This document shows, piece after piece, positions 18,188-26,667 of a stretch of DNA of 64,000 bases. Source of the stretch: MFD09286-c1 sp963701015 (GTDB lineage: Bacteria > Bacteroidota > Bacteroidia > Bacteroidales > DTGW01); NCBI GenBank assembly GCA_963701015.1, contig OY969556.1, forward strand, positions 310,001 to 374,000, written 5' to 3'. The position numbers and the translations under genes were made by a program. The notes beneath the pieces were generated by a model. That model searched no databases. It saw only the letters and a list, made by a program, of their open reading frames with translations, and had not been told where the DNA came from. Each line of letters starts with the position of its first letter. Position 1 is the first letter of the stretch.

Positions 18188-20074
18188 TTATAATTTTAAA
18201 TGTTGTTTTAATAATTTCATTAACTCTTTTGATTCAATCGGCTTTTTAATATAATCATCGCAGCCTGCATTTAGGCACTTTTCTTTATCTTCGTCTGAAG
18301 CATATGCTGTTTGAGCAATCACAGGAATTGACCTGTTTATTTTTTTGCTTTCCTTTGCTACATGATATCCCGAAAATTCAGGCAATTGAATATCAAGAAG
18401 AACTAAACTAATGTCAAAAGTTTCTTTAAGAATATTTATTGCTTTTAGTCCATCTTCTGCAAATAATAAATTTGCCCCGGTTTCAGTTAATAATTCTTGT
18501 AGAAAGTAACGGCTTACAGGGTCATCTTCAACTATCAAAATTCTTTTATTGCATAAGCTCAATGATTCAACATTTTCGTTGTTTATCTTCTCATTTAATT
18601 CTGTTTTTTCAAAATGATAATATGGAATTGTGAAATAGAATTGAGATCCCACACCTGAATCCGAATCTACCCAGATTTCACCACCTAAAAGTTTTACATA
18701 AGCTTTTGATATACTTAATCCTAATCCTGATCCGCCAAAATTTCTACTCAGAGCTTCATCACCCTGACGAAAGCGCTCAAAAATAATAGTGTGCTTAGAC
18801 TTTGGGATACCTATTCCAGTGTCTTTTACATAAAATTGAATTTTATTATTCTCAATTATATAGCCAAATTCAATTTTGCCTTTTTCAGTGAATTTAATAG
18901 CGTTCTCAATTAAATTAGTTAAAACCTGACGTATTTTAATACTATCAGATTTAATAATGGCATTATTATTTTTTAAAGCAGTTGAAATTTGGATATCAAT
19001 ATTTTTTGAACTTAAGTTTTTAATTTTTAAGCTATAAGCTTCGAATAATTCATCAATAAGATCATTTAAATTAAAAACGGTTTCATTAATATGAACCACT
19101 CCGGCTTCAATTTTTGAAATATCAATAATATCATTGATTATTCCCATTAATGAACGGCTTTTGACTTGAATAAGATTGGTGTAATATTTAATTCTTTCAG
19201 CGCTTAATCCAGGTTTATCGAGCAATTGTGAAAACCCTATAATTCCATTCATCGGGGTTCGTATTTCGTGACTTATATTAGCCAGAAATACCGACTTTAA
19301 CTTATCTGATTCCTCTGCTTTTTCTTTTGCATTTACTAATTGTCGTGATGCTTCAACTTTATCTGTTACGTCAAGCATTGTGCCAATTGCACCGGCATAT
19401 TTCCCTTCATTATTGAATTTAGGGGCAACATAAATTCTATAATATTTAGTTATGCCTTGTTTAGTTTTATATGGAATTTCATATACACTGGTTTGTCCAA
19501 CAGCTCTTTTTTGCGATTCCTGTTGAAAAAATGGAAATAAATCAGGGCCAAAAATATCTTTCAGGTTTTTACCAATCAAACTTTCAGCGATTTCTTCAAC
19601 CTGATTGGCAAATGCAGTGTTTACAAATGTCAGATTTTCATTTTCATCAACAATTCCAATACCTTCATGCATAGTATTAATTATATTGAAATATTGATTG
19701 CAATTAATTTCGTGTATTTTTGATTTGGTAATGTCGGATTCAATTACAAGTATGTTTTCAATTTTATCCTGAATATTATTTAAGGTAATAAATTTATATT
19801 CAAAATACTGTTCGGTTAAATCATTTTTAAATTCCATTGAATTATGAACACCTGAATTAATGAACTCTTTCAGATACTCCAATAAAATTGAAGAATAATT
19901 GCACTTTTCAATAAACGATGAAAACTTTGGTTTTGATAAATGATCTATCGCGGGATTGTTTGTTTTTATAATAATTTGCGAAGGAACTTCAAGTAAATAA
20001 TAATTAAAATTGAATGATTTTGATAATGAATCAATGTTGATGTCAAACTTATTTAAAAGCAATTCGTTTTCCAT
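18188..20074 (-). CDS. Cytosolic hybrid histidine kinase (PAS, HisKA, HATPase, receiver)
   Basis: The 628-residue protein has no membrane segment. A PAS-like region at about 1-115 is followed by a clear PAS domain (about 125-240, GIVDENENLTFVN to GTMLDVTD). The HisKA H-box ANISHEIRTPMNG has the phospho-acceptor at His269. The ATPase has NLIENAIKF, DTGIGIP, FRQGDEALSRNFGGSGLGL. The C-terminal receiver has the phospho-acceptor in LLDIQLPEF (Asp561) and a conserved KKP Lys. It therefore senses an internal cue. No separate response regulator is adjacent; the downstream gene is alanine dehydrogenase. Confidence 0.93.
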   Translation of the reverse strand: MENELLLNKFDINIDSLSKSFNFNYYLLEVPSQIIIKTNNPAIDHLSKPKFSSFIEKCNYSSILLEYLKEFINSGVHNSMEFKNDLTEQYFEYKFITLNNIQDKIENILVIESDITKSKIHEINCNQYFNIINTMHEGIGIVDENENLTFVNTAFANQVEEIAESLIGKNLKDIFGPDLFPFFQQESQKRAVGQTSVYEIPYKTKQGITKYYRIYVAPKFNNEGKYAGAIGTMLDVTDKVEASRQLVNAKEKAEESDKLKSVFLANISHEIRTPMNGIIGFSQLLDKPGLSAERIKYYTNLIQVKSRSLMGIINDIIDISKIEAGVVHINETVFNLNDLIDELFEAYSLKIKNLSSKNIDIQISTALKNNNAIIKSDSIKIRQVLTNLIENAIKFTEKGKIEFGYIIENNKIQFYVKDTGIGIPKSKHTIIFERFRQGDEALSRNFGGSGLGLSISKAYVKLLGGEIWVDSDSGVGSQFYFTIPYYHFEKTELNEKINNENVESLSLCNKRILIVEDDPVSRYFLQELLTETGANLLFAEDGLKAINILKETFDISLVLLDIQLPEFSGYHVAKESKKINRSIPVIAQTAYASDEDKEKCLNAGCDDYIKKPIESKELMKLLKQHLKL

Positions 20075-20313
20075 ATTAATTGAAAAAGTATAATAATAAA
20101 CCTGAATTTTATTAGGATAGATTCATGTTTTATAAAATTAGGATTTTTTTTTCGATTAACTGTACTCAAATCTGTTATAAATAAAATGTTGGTTAATACA
20201 TAAAATTGATACAAATATCAAAATTAATAAAAGTATAATGAACAATTATTAATGATTGCAAACGATTTCGGCGAATTATTTTAATTAGTTAACGTAAATT
20301 TAACATTAAGCAA

Positions 20314-20345
20314 TTGTTTAGAATCATTTTAAATAATTATATTTG
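20314..20345 (+). promoter_or_regulatory. Promoter of the small secreted protein gene
   Basis: TTG at 20314-20316 is followed after 21 bases by TATATTTG at 20338-20345, an exact TAnnTTTG. Transcription would start near 20352, leaving a 5' untranslated region of about 128 nt before the ATG at 20480. The rest of the 405-base gap 20075-20479 shows no other feature I can support. Confidence 0.55.
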
Positions 20346-20479
20346 CATCGTGATTAAGTTCACAAAAGTTCATTGATATTTTTAGTGAAATTGTAAAGAG
20401 ATACTAACTAACTACAACTACAGCGATTTAAAATTATTGTTAGTGTTTTATTATATGTTTAACTTTAAATTTCAATGTT

Positions 20480-20854
20480 ATGAAAACAAAAATGTTCTTT
20501 TCTTTAATGGTAGCAGCTTTATTAAGTTTGCAAGTTGTAAGTGCCACAGACAAAACTGATGCGTCGGGTAAAAGTGATGCAATTAGTAATGTTCGTTCTA
20601 AAATTATTACTGCTTTAAACAATGTTACGTTTAGCGAAGGTGGAAGTGTTTATATCTACATTAGCTCAAATAGTGATACAAAAACTTTAGCCTACAGGGT
20701 TGAAGGCAGTGATGAAGATTTGGTTTCAGAAGTTAAAAACAAAATCAGGTCAATTAAACTTCAGGCTCCGGAAAACTTTGTTGGCAATTACAGGTTGAAA
20801 GTAAACTTTGTTGATGCATTTTCAAATGCTGCCGGATTGGTTGCAAGCAGATAA
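20480..20854 (+). CDS. Small secreted protein of unknown function
   Basis: The 124-residue protein has a clean signal peptide (MKTKMFFSLMVAALLSLQVVSA, cleavage near residue 22). The mature part is about 100 residues: a polar segment, then an alternating pattern of strand (GSVYIYISSNS), strand (TLAYRVEG), helix (DEDLVSEVKNKIRSI) and strand (NYRLKVNFVDA). The order and the GNYRLKVNF ending recall the TonB C-terminal fold, but the similarity is only by pattern. It has its own promoter and a strong hairpin downstream, so it is probably an abundant single-gene transcript. I do not recognise it. Confidence 0.75.
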   Translation: MKTKMFFSLMVAALLSLQVVSATDKTDASGKSDAISNVRSKIITALNNVTFSEGGSVYIYISSNSDTKTLAYRVEGSDEDLVSEVKNKIRSIKLQAPENFVGNYRLKVNFVDAFSNAAGLVASR

Positions 20855-20913
20855 TCTGCTTCAACTTTTACTTGTAAATCTTTAAAATTGTTTGTAATGA
20901 AATTTATTCATTA

Positions 20914-20949
20914 CTCACTTATAGGCAACCAGAAAGCCCTATAAGTGAG
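20914..20949. terminator. Perfect 12-bp hairpin between convergent genes
   Basis: CTCACTTATAGG (20914-20925) pairs perfectly with CCTATAAGTGAG (20938-20949) around a 12-base loop. It lies between the convergent small secreted gene and proS. There is no immediate T-run on either strand, so it may be a terminator of limited strength or a transcript-end stabiliser. Confidence 0.5.
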
Positions 20950-20971
20950 ATAAATGAGTAAAATTTATTTT

Positions 20972-22447
20972 TTAATAGGCCTTGGCGAATAATACCCTTC
21001 CTTTCGATGGTTTGCCAGAATAAATACATTTTCCTTCTTCACCTTTCTGATCAAAAGGAATACAACGTATGGTTGCTTTCGTTTCTTCTTTTATTTTATC
21101 TTCAGTTTCCGAAGTTCCGTCCCAATGGCAGGATAGAAATCCTCCTTTTTCATCTAGTATTTTCTTAAAGTCGCTAAAATTATCAACTTCAATAGTACTA
21201 TTTTCCCTGAATTTTAAAGCCTTTGTATATAAATTTGATTGAATTTCATTCAATAAATTTTCAATTGTAAGTTCAATATTATCAATACTATAAGCCTTCT
21301 TCTCAAGCGTATCGCGTCTGGCAACTTCAACAGAATTACTAGCCAAATCTTTCGGTCCAATAGCAATGCGAACCGGAACACCTTTCAATTCGTACTCGGC
21401 AAATTTCCAGCCAGGTTTATGCGTATCACGGTTATCGAATTTAACTGAAATATTCTTTGCCTGAAGCGCTTGCTGAATCTGCATTGCTTTTTCGGATATT
21501 TTTGCTAATTCTTCTTCCGATTTATAAATTGGGACAATTACAACTTGCAAAGGCGCAAGTTTAGGTGGCAAAACCAATCCATTATCGTCGGAATGCGCCA
21601 TAATTAAGGCACCGATTAAACGTGTTGAAACGCCCCATGAAGTGGCCCAAACATAATCAAGCTTACCTTCTTTATTTGTAAATTTAACATCAAAAGCTTT
21701 GGCAAAGTTTTGTCCCAGAAAATGAGAAGTGCCGCATTGCAAGGCTTTTCCATCCTGCATTAAGGCTTCAATACACAATGTGTCTAAAGCGCCTGCAAAT
21801 CTTTCGTTAGCTGATTTTCTTCCTTTAATTACCGGAACTGCCATAAAATTTTCAGCAAAATCGGCATATACATTTATCATTTTGTTGGTTTCTTCAATCG
21901 CTTCATTTTCGCTGGAATGTGCAGTATGACCTTCCTGCCAGAGAAATTCAGCTGTTCTAAGGAATAACCGGGTGCGCATTTCCCATCGAACAACATTAGC
22001 CCATTGGTTAATTAACAAAGGCAAATCACGATAGCTCTGTATCCAGTTTTTGTAGGTGTTCCAAATAATAGTCTCGGAAGTTGGGCGGATAATCAGTTCT
22101 TCTTCCAATTTGGCTTCAGGATCTACAATTACCCCTTTCCCATTAGGATCGTTTTTTAAACGGTAGTGCGTAACAACTGCACATTCCTTGGCAAAACCTT
22201 CAACATGTGAAGCTTCTTTTGAAAAAAATGATTTAGGTATAAATAGTGGGAAATAAGCGTTACTATGCCCGGTGTCTTTGAACATCTTATCAAGTGCGGC
22301 TTGCATTTTTTCCCAAATTGAATATCCATATGGTTTAATAACCATACAGCCCCTTACTGCTGAGTTTTCAGCTAAATCGGCCTTTAATACCAAATCGTTG
22401 TACCATTGCGAATAATCTACGCTTCTGCTAGTAAGTTCTTTTGCCAT
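20972..22447 (-). CDS. proS: Prolyl-tRNA synthetase, archaeal/eukaryotic type
   Basis: ProS charges tRNA-Pro. The 491-residue length and lack of an editing insertion are those of the type 3 enzyme usual in Bacteroidota. Class II motifs are seen: MVIKPYGYSIWE, YFPLFIPKSFF, RPTSETI (motif 2 region), RTAEFLWQEGHTAH and LQCGTSHFLGQNFAKAF. The C-terminal part has the anticodon-binding domain (LQVVIVPIYKSEEEL, HKPGWKFAEYELKGVPVRI) and ends in the zinc-like region with CIPF, GKCIYSGK and RVLFAKAY. No upstream T-box or leader was seen. Confidence 0.97.
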   Translation of the reverse strand: MAKELTSRSVDYSQWYNDLVLKADLAENSAVRGCMVIKPYGYSIWEKMQAALDKMFKDTGHSNAYFPLFIPKSFFSKEASHVEGFAKECAVVTHYRLKNDPNGKGVIVDPEAKLEEELIIRPTSETIIWNTYKNWIQSYRDLPLLINQWANVVRWEMRTRLFLRTAEFLWQEGHTAHSSENEAIEETNKMINVYADFAENFMAVPVIKGRKSANERFAGALDTLCIEALMQDGKALQCGTSHFLGQNFAKAFDVKFTNKEGKLDYVWATSWGVSTRLIGALIMAHSDDNGLVLPPKLAPLQVVIVPIYKSEEELAKISEKAMQIQQALQAKNISVKFDNRDTHKPGWKFAEYELKGVPVRIAIGPKDLASNSVEVARRDTLEKKAYSIDNIELTIENLLNEIQSNLYTKALKFRENSTIEVDNFSDFKKILDEKGGFLSCHWDGTSETEDKIKEETKATIRCIPFDQKGEEGKCIYSGKPSKGRVLFAKAY

Positions 22448-22592
22448 ATATGTATTTATAATAAAGGGTTACAAAGTAAGTAAAAATTTACAAGTTGTAA
22501 ATAAATTAGAGCTTAATAAAAGAGTTTTGCTTTTACATAAAATCTTTAGATTTTTTTAATAATTCTATGAAAATGATTCAATATTATTTTGT

Positions 22593-22600
22593 TAGTTTTG
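22593..22600 (+). promoter_or_regulatory. -7 element for the Mg2+-transport leader transcript
   Basis: TAGTTTTG matches TAnnTTTG. The predicted start near 22607 falls just before the structured leader that begins at 22621, which supports the assignment. No good TTTG is found at the expected -33 position. Confidence 0.5.
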
Positions 22601-22620
22601 CAACCGATAATCAATTTTTA

Positions 22621-22698
22621 TATCTAAAATGGACGATGGCCCAGCGTATTGTATATTATTAACCTTTGATATAGAGGGATAGCATCGTTTTTTAGATA
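22621..22698 (+). ncRNA. Structured 5' leader RNA, candidate riboswitch aptamer
   Basis: Nested complementary segments give an extended stem. TATCTAAAA (22621-22629) pairs with TTTTAGATA (22690-22698). ACGATG (22633-22638) pairs with CATCGT (22683-22688). CCC (22640-22642) pairs with GGG (22676-22678), and TATAT (22652-22656) with ATATA (22669-22673). Purine-rich bulges (TGG, ATAG) interrupt the helices. It is followed by a hairpin that hides the ribosome binding site of a transporter operon. I do not recognise the consensus of the yybP-ykoY, M-box, fluoride or NiCo riboswitches. This is a candidate only. Confidence 0.55.
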
Positions 22699-22704
22699 AA
22701 ATTG

Positions 22705-22735
22705 CTTCCTTCTGTATTGAATTAACGGAAGGAGG
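22705..22735 (+). promoter_or_regulatory. Hairpin sequestering a strong Shine-Dalgarno sequence
   Basis: CTTCCTTCTGT (22705-22715) can pair along its full 11 bases, with three G-U pairs, with ACGGAAGGAGG (22725-22735); the loop is 9 bases. The right arm contains AAGGAGG, a near-perfect Shine-Dalgarno site 5 bases before the ATG at 22741. Such a strong site is unusual for Bacteroidota and in this window. The arrangement suits translational on/off control by the upstream structured RNA. Confidence 0.65.
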
Positions 22736-22740
22736 TAACC

Positions 22741-24015
22741 ATGACTTCAAAGACAACCTTTTATTTTAGTCGTGTTGTTGGCTGCAAAGTTTTTGATGGA
22801 AATCAAAATATTGTTGGTCATTTGGTAGATTTATATGTAAATATAAACCAGCCTAATAATCCAGAGGAAGAGCCTTTGCGTCCCAATGTAACTTCGTTGA
22901 TGGTAAAAGACGATGGGGTTAAAAAATACTATAATTTTTCAAGTATTTTAGTTGTCAAGGAAAAAGGACATTATACAATTAAAACTACCGGATTATATGA
23001 AATTATTGAATCCGTTGCACGTGAAAATTTATTATTGGGCGAAGCAATTCTCGATCAACAAATTGTGGACATTAATGGAAGAAAGGTTGTTCGTGTAAAC
23101 GATATACGAATGGTTTCAATCCAGGATGGAATTTTTACAATTGCTGTAGATGTTGGACTCGAAGGTTTGTTGAGAAGAATAGGAATAGTAAAACCTATTC
23201 GTTTTATTTTAGGTTTATTCAATGTTCGAATTCCTTCAAAGTTTATATTGCTCGATGACGTTGCTGCGGTGGATTACTCAAATTTAAGTATTAAACTTTC
23301 AAAAGCAGCATCGAAACTTCATACGTTACACCCGTCCGATTTGGCTGATATTATTGAAGAATTGGGGAAAGCTTCTAAGACTTCTGTATTCTCTGTACTT
23401 GACGAAGAAAAGGCTGCCGATGTGCTTGAGGAAATGGAAACCCATGAACAGGTTCATATCATTGAAAGTTTGTCAATTGAAAAAGCTGCCGATGTACTTG
23501 AGAAAATGCCTGCAAATGAAGCTGCTGATATTATTGAAGAATTGGAAGTTGATAAAGCTGAACTTCTTTTAAATGAAATGGAAGAAGAATCATCGGAAGA
23601 AGTACGTGAATTGCTTGAATATTCTGACAGAACCGTTGGGAGCCTTATGACAACTGATGTACTATCGTTTAGCGATAATATTACAATTGAAGATGCACTT
23701 AATGAAATTCGATTGCAAAAGCCCGAAATGGAGATGTTATACAATATTTTCGTAATTGATAAAAATGAAAAGCTGATTGCAACTATTTCTCTACGTGATT
23801 TGGTTATTTCGTTACCACATACGCCTATAAAGGATGTGATGAAATACGACCCTATAAAAGTTTATGATTCGGATAAAATTGACTCTTTGGCTGAAATTAT
23901 TTCAAAATATAATTTGTTGGCCATACCTGTTCTGGCTGATGACGATAAACTAGAAGGAATGGTTGTTATTGATGATGTTGTTGAAGATTTGATTGGTAAA
24001 CGGCGAACAATTTAA
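22741..24015 (+). CDS. Soluble PRC-barrel, MgtE N-terminal and CBS domain protein
   Basis: The 424-residue protein lacks any membrane helix. Residues about 5-80 form a PRC-barrel-like domain (VVGCKVFDGNQNIVGHLVDLYV), and a second similar segment covers about 95-150 (QIVDINGRKVVRVNDIRMV). Residues about 190-290 are the MgtE N-terminal superhelix (LHPSDLADIIEELGK, repeated AADVLE and AADIIEELE). Residues about 295-420 are a CBS pair (SLMTTDVLSF and DVMKYDPIKVYDSD). In MgtE these parts form the Mg2+-sensing cytosolic gate; here the channel is missing and the next gene supplies an Nramp-fold transporter. It is therefore probably the regulatory subunit. Translation is probably controlled by the hairpin at its ribosome binding site. 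Confidence 0.88.
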   Translation: MTSKTTFYFSRVVGCKVFDGNQNIVGHLVDLYVNINQPNNPEEEPLRPNVTSLMVKDDGVKKYYNFSSILVVKEKGHYTIKTTGLYEIIESVARENLLLGEAILDQQIVDINGRKVVRVNDIRMVSIQDGIFTIAVDVGLEGLLRRIGIVKPIRFILGLFNVRIPSKFILLDDVAAVDYSNLSIKLSKAASKLHTLHPSDLADIIEELGKASKTSVFSVLDEEKAADVLEEMETHEQVHIIESLSIEKAADVLEKMPANEAADIIEELEVDKAELLLNEMEEESSEEVRELLEYSDRTVGSLMTTDVLSFSDNITIEDALNEIRLQKPEMEMLYNIFVIDKNEKLIATISLRDLVISLPHTPIKDVMKYDPIKVYDSDKIDSLAEIISKYNLLAIPVLADDDKLEGMVVIDDVVEDLIGKRRTI

Positions 24016-24032
24016 TGAATGGAGGTTTTGCT

Positions 24033-25286
24033 ATGATCAAATGGAGAAATAAAAAACAGTTTTGGAACAGGATTATTCTTTTCCTTGCAATATTAGGCCC
24101 CGGAATTATTACAGGAAGCGTTGACAATGATGCCGGTGGTATTACAACTTATTCAGTGGCTGGTGCAATGTATGGCTATGGTTTGCTGTGGACACTTATC
24201 CCTTCATTTATAGTATTAATTGTCATCCAGGAAATGAATGCCCGCATGGGTATTGTTACCGGTAAAGGATTAGCCGATTTAATCCGCGAAAATGCCGGTG
24301 TTAAAATTACCTTTTTTATTTTCGTAGGCCTTTTAATTGCTGATATTGGTAATACAACGACCGAATTTGCTGGTGTTGCCGGAAGTATGGAGGTTTTCGG
24401 TGTGAGCAAATATATTTCAGTCCCTTTGGTTGGATTATTGGTTTGGTTTATGGTTGTGAAAGGGAATTATAAAATAGCCGAACGTATATTTCTTATATTC
24501 AGTGTTGCTTTACTTATGTATGTTGTTTCGGCATTAATGGGCAAACCACATTGGAAAGAAATTGGAGTTGCCATGGTACATCCAAATATGCCAATAAATT
24601 CCCAAAGCCTGGCTATGGTAATTGGATTAATAGGAACCACTATTGCGCCATGGATGCAGTTTTATATGCAATCGTCGGTTATTGAAAAAGGTTTGAAAAT
24701 GAAAAACTACAAATATTCTATTATTGATATTGTAGTTGGATGTGTTGCTACTATTGCAGTTGCTTTTTTTATTATAATTGCCTGTGCATCAACTTTGCAT
24801 GTTAACAATATTCAAATAAACGAAGCCAAAGATGCCGCTTTGGCATTAAAGCCGCTTGCCGGGGCAATCGCTTCTCAGGTTTTTGCATTCGGATTATTTA
24901 TTGCCTCAATATTTTCAGCAACAATTTTACCATTGGCCACAGCTTTTTATGTTTGCGAAGCATTTGGTTTTGAGGCTGGCATTGACAAGGAATGGGACGA
25001 TGCACCTGAATTTTATATATTATATACCGGTATTTTAATTATTTCGGTATTTATAATTCTTCTGCCAAACGCACCTTTAATTCAAATTTCATTGTGGACT
25101 CAGGTGCTTAATGGACTTCTGTTACCGGTAGTTTTAATTTGCATGATTTTACTTGTAAACAACAAAAAAATAATGGGGAAATATATAAATAAACCTATAA
25201 ACAATTTTATTGGCTGGACTTCTATCGTGGTTTTGATAGGTTTATCGATTCTATTTTTAGTAATGTTATTTATACCAAATATCTAA
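24033..25286 (+). CDS. Nramp-fold divalent cation transporter, Nramp-related Mg2+ transporter-like
   Basis: The protein has about 11 membrane helices and Nramp-family order. I chose the ATG at 24033 because GGAGG lies 7 bases upstream; the ATG at 24015, overlapping the previous stop, is the alternative. In TM1 the canonical DPGN metal motif reads DNDA (residues 31-34: GSVDNDAGGITTY). In TM6 the usual ATVMPH reads TTIAPW, so the soft-metal-selecting Met is Ala205. Loss of both suggests a hard cation such as Mg2+ rather than Mn2+ or Fe2+. Pairing with an MgtE-N/CBS protein agrees. Family is sure; the substrate is inferred. Confidence 0.85.
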   Translation: MIKWRNKKQFWNRIILFLAILGPGIITGSVDNDAGGITTYSVAGAMYGYGLLWTLIPSFIVLIVIQEMNARMGIVTGKGLADLIRENAGVKITFFIFVGLLIADIGNTTTEFAGVAGSMEVFGVSKYISVPLVGLLVWFMVVKGNYKIAERIFLIFSVALLMYVVSALMGKPHWKEIGVAMVHPNMPINSQSLAMVIGLIGTTIAPWMQFYMQSSVIEKGLKMKNYKYSIIDIVVGCVATIAVAFFIIIACASTLHVNNIQINEAKDAALALKPLAGAIASQVFAFGLFIASIFSATILPLATAFYVCEAFGFEAGIDKEWDDAPEFYILYTGILIISVFIILLPNAPLIQISLWTQVLNGLLLPVVLICMILLVNNKKIMGKYINKPINNFIGWTSIVVLIGLSILFLVMLFIPNI

Positions 25287-25311
25287 ATAAGTTTTGAAAA
25301 ATAATTTGATT

Positions 25312-25343
25312 AAAAGCTCCTGTGCATTTGTACCGGGGCTTTT
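25312..25343 (+). terminator. Intrinsic terminator of the MgtE-N/Nramp operon
   Basis: AAAAGCTCC (25312-25320) pairs with GGGGCTTTT (25335-25343), with one G-U pair, around a 14-base loop, and the right arm runs into TTTTT. It is 26 bases after the transporter stop. The rest of the 316-base gap to 25602 is AT-rich with no other supported feature. Confidence 0.8.
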
Positions 25344-25602
25344 TGTTTAAGTAATTCGTTTTTATTGAACAGTTTATGTTTTGAAATTAAATTTCGGTAA
25401 TTTTGGAAGCAAACATTATAACAATTGTCCTATAAACTTTTTATTTTTTCAATAATGATAATTTTCAATTCTTTGAAATAATGAGAAAGTAAAGAATATT
25501 TCAATTTATTTTCAATGAATTTCAACTTGTTAATTATATGTTAGTTAAAAAGAAATACGGAAATGTTGTGAAAAATGATGGCATTTTAAAACCTAAAAAT
25601 CA

Positions 25603-26649
25603 ATGATTGACCACGCAAACTGTATAATTCAACAAGTTTCAGCTCATTTTATCGGAAATATAACCAATGGGGAAGAATTGCATTTGTCGAAAAAGCCTTT
25701 GGATATTTCTGATATGGAATTAAAAGAATTGTTGATGAAATTTTTTGAGCAACCTTTTAAAAACACTGAATTATACAATTTTACTTTTTCAAACAACGAT
25801 TTTAATTTAAATCCAATATATAGCTATGCTTTAAATATATTTAATGAAAAATCAAAATTTCATGAATATTCTGTAAATATTGCAAAGCAATTATATGAAG
25901 TCTCGATACATCCTAATATTAAATCGGGTGACTTATTTGTCGCATATTTTACAAATATCCAGGTAGAAAATGAATTGACAGATGCTATTGGAATTTTTAA
26001 ATCGGAAAATAAACAGCCATTTTTAAAAGTTGAGACCGTTGCCGATGAATTTGAAATTCAGTTTGAGAATGGAATAAATATTGATAAACTCGACAAAGGT
26101 TGTATAATTATAAACGCTAAGAGTGAACAAGGTTATATGGTTTCAATTATCGATAAATCGAATAAATCTGGTGAAGCGCAATATTGGAAAGATAATTTTC
26201 TACAGCTGAAACCAAGTGCTGATGAATATCATTATACGAAAGATTTTTTGACTATTACTAAAAACTTTGTGACAAAGCAGTTTTCAAATGATTTTGAAGT
26301 TACAAAGGCGGATCAGATTGATTTATTAAACCGTTCGGTAGAATATTTTAAGAGTCACGATACATTTGAAAAAAATGATTTTGAACATGAAGTATTTCAG
26401 GATGAAAAACTAATTAAATCGTTTCAAAATTTTGATGAATTATACCGCGAAAATAATGATATAGCATTAGTTAATAATTTCGATATATCAGCACAAGCTG
26501 TTAAAAAACAGGCAAAAGTGTTCAAAAGCGTTTTAAAGCTCGACAAAAATTTCCATATCTACATTCACGGAAATCGCGAATTAATTGAAAGAGGAGTTGA
26601 GCACGATGGTCGTAAATATTATAAAATATATTACGATAATGAGCAATAA
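25603..26649 (+). CDS. Nucleoid-associated protein, NdpA/YejK family
   Basis: The 348-residue soluble protein starts MIDHANCIIQQVSAHFIGN and contains the central IKSGDLFVAYF, the EYSVNIAKQLYEVSIHPNI segment and the C-terminal HIYIHGNRELIERGVEHDGRKYYKIYY, characteristic of the 37-kDa nucleoid-associated protein family in Bacteroidota. The E. coli homologue YejK associates with the nucleoid; the precise role is not settled. No operon partner: the next gene is convergent, with an 18-base gap. Confidence 0.85.
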   Translation: MIDHANCIIQQVSAHFIGNITNGEELHLSKKPLDISDMELKELLMKFFEQPFKNTELYNFTFSNNDFNLNPIYSYALNIFNEKSKFHEYSVNIAKQLYEVSIHPNIKSGDLFVAYFTNIQVENELTDAIGIFKSENKQPFLKVETVADEFEIQFENGINIDKLDKGCIIINAKSEQGYMVSIIDKSNKSGEAQYWKDNFLQLKPSADEYHYTKDFLTITKNFVTKQFSNDFEVTKADQIDLLNRSVEYFKSHDTFEKNDFEHEVFQDEKLIKSFQNFDELYRENNDIALVNNFDISAQAVKKQAKVFKSVLKLDKNFHIYIHGNRELIERGVEHDGRKYYKIYYDNEQ

Positions 26650-26667
26650 TATTAATTATAGCAATAA

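Noticed and set aside
22621..22740. yybP-ykoY Mn2+ or other known metal riboswitch
   Set aside because: The conserved sequence elements I know for yybP-ykoY, M-box, NiCo and fluoride riboswitches are not recognisable, so I list it only as an unnamed structured leader.
24015..24035. ATG at 24015 as start of the Nramp-like gene
   Set aside because: It overlaps the upstream stop, but the next ATG at 24033 has GGAGG seven bases upstream, and the sequence from there aligns better with the family N-terminus.
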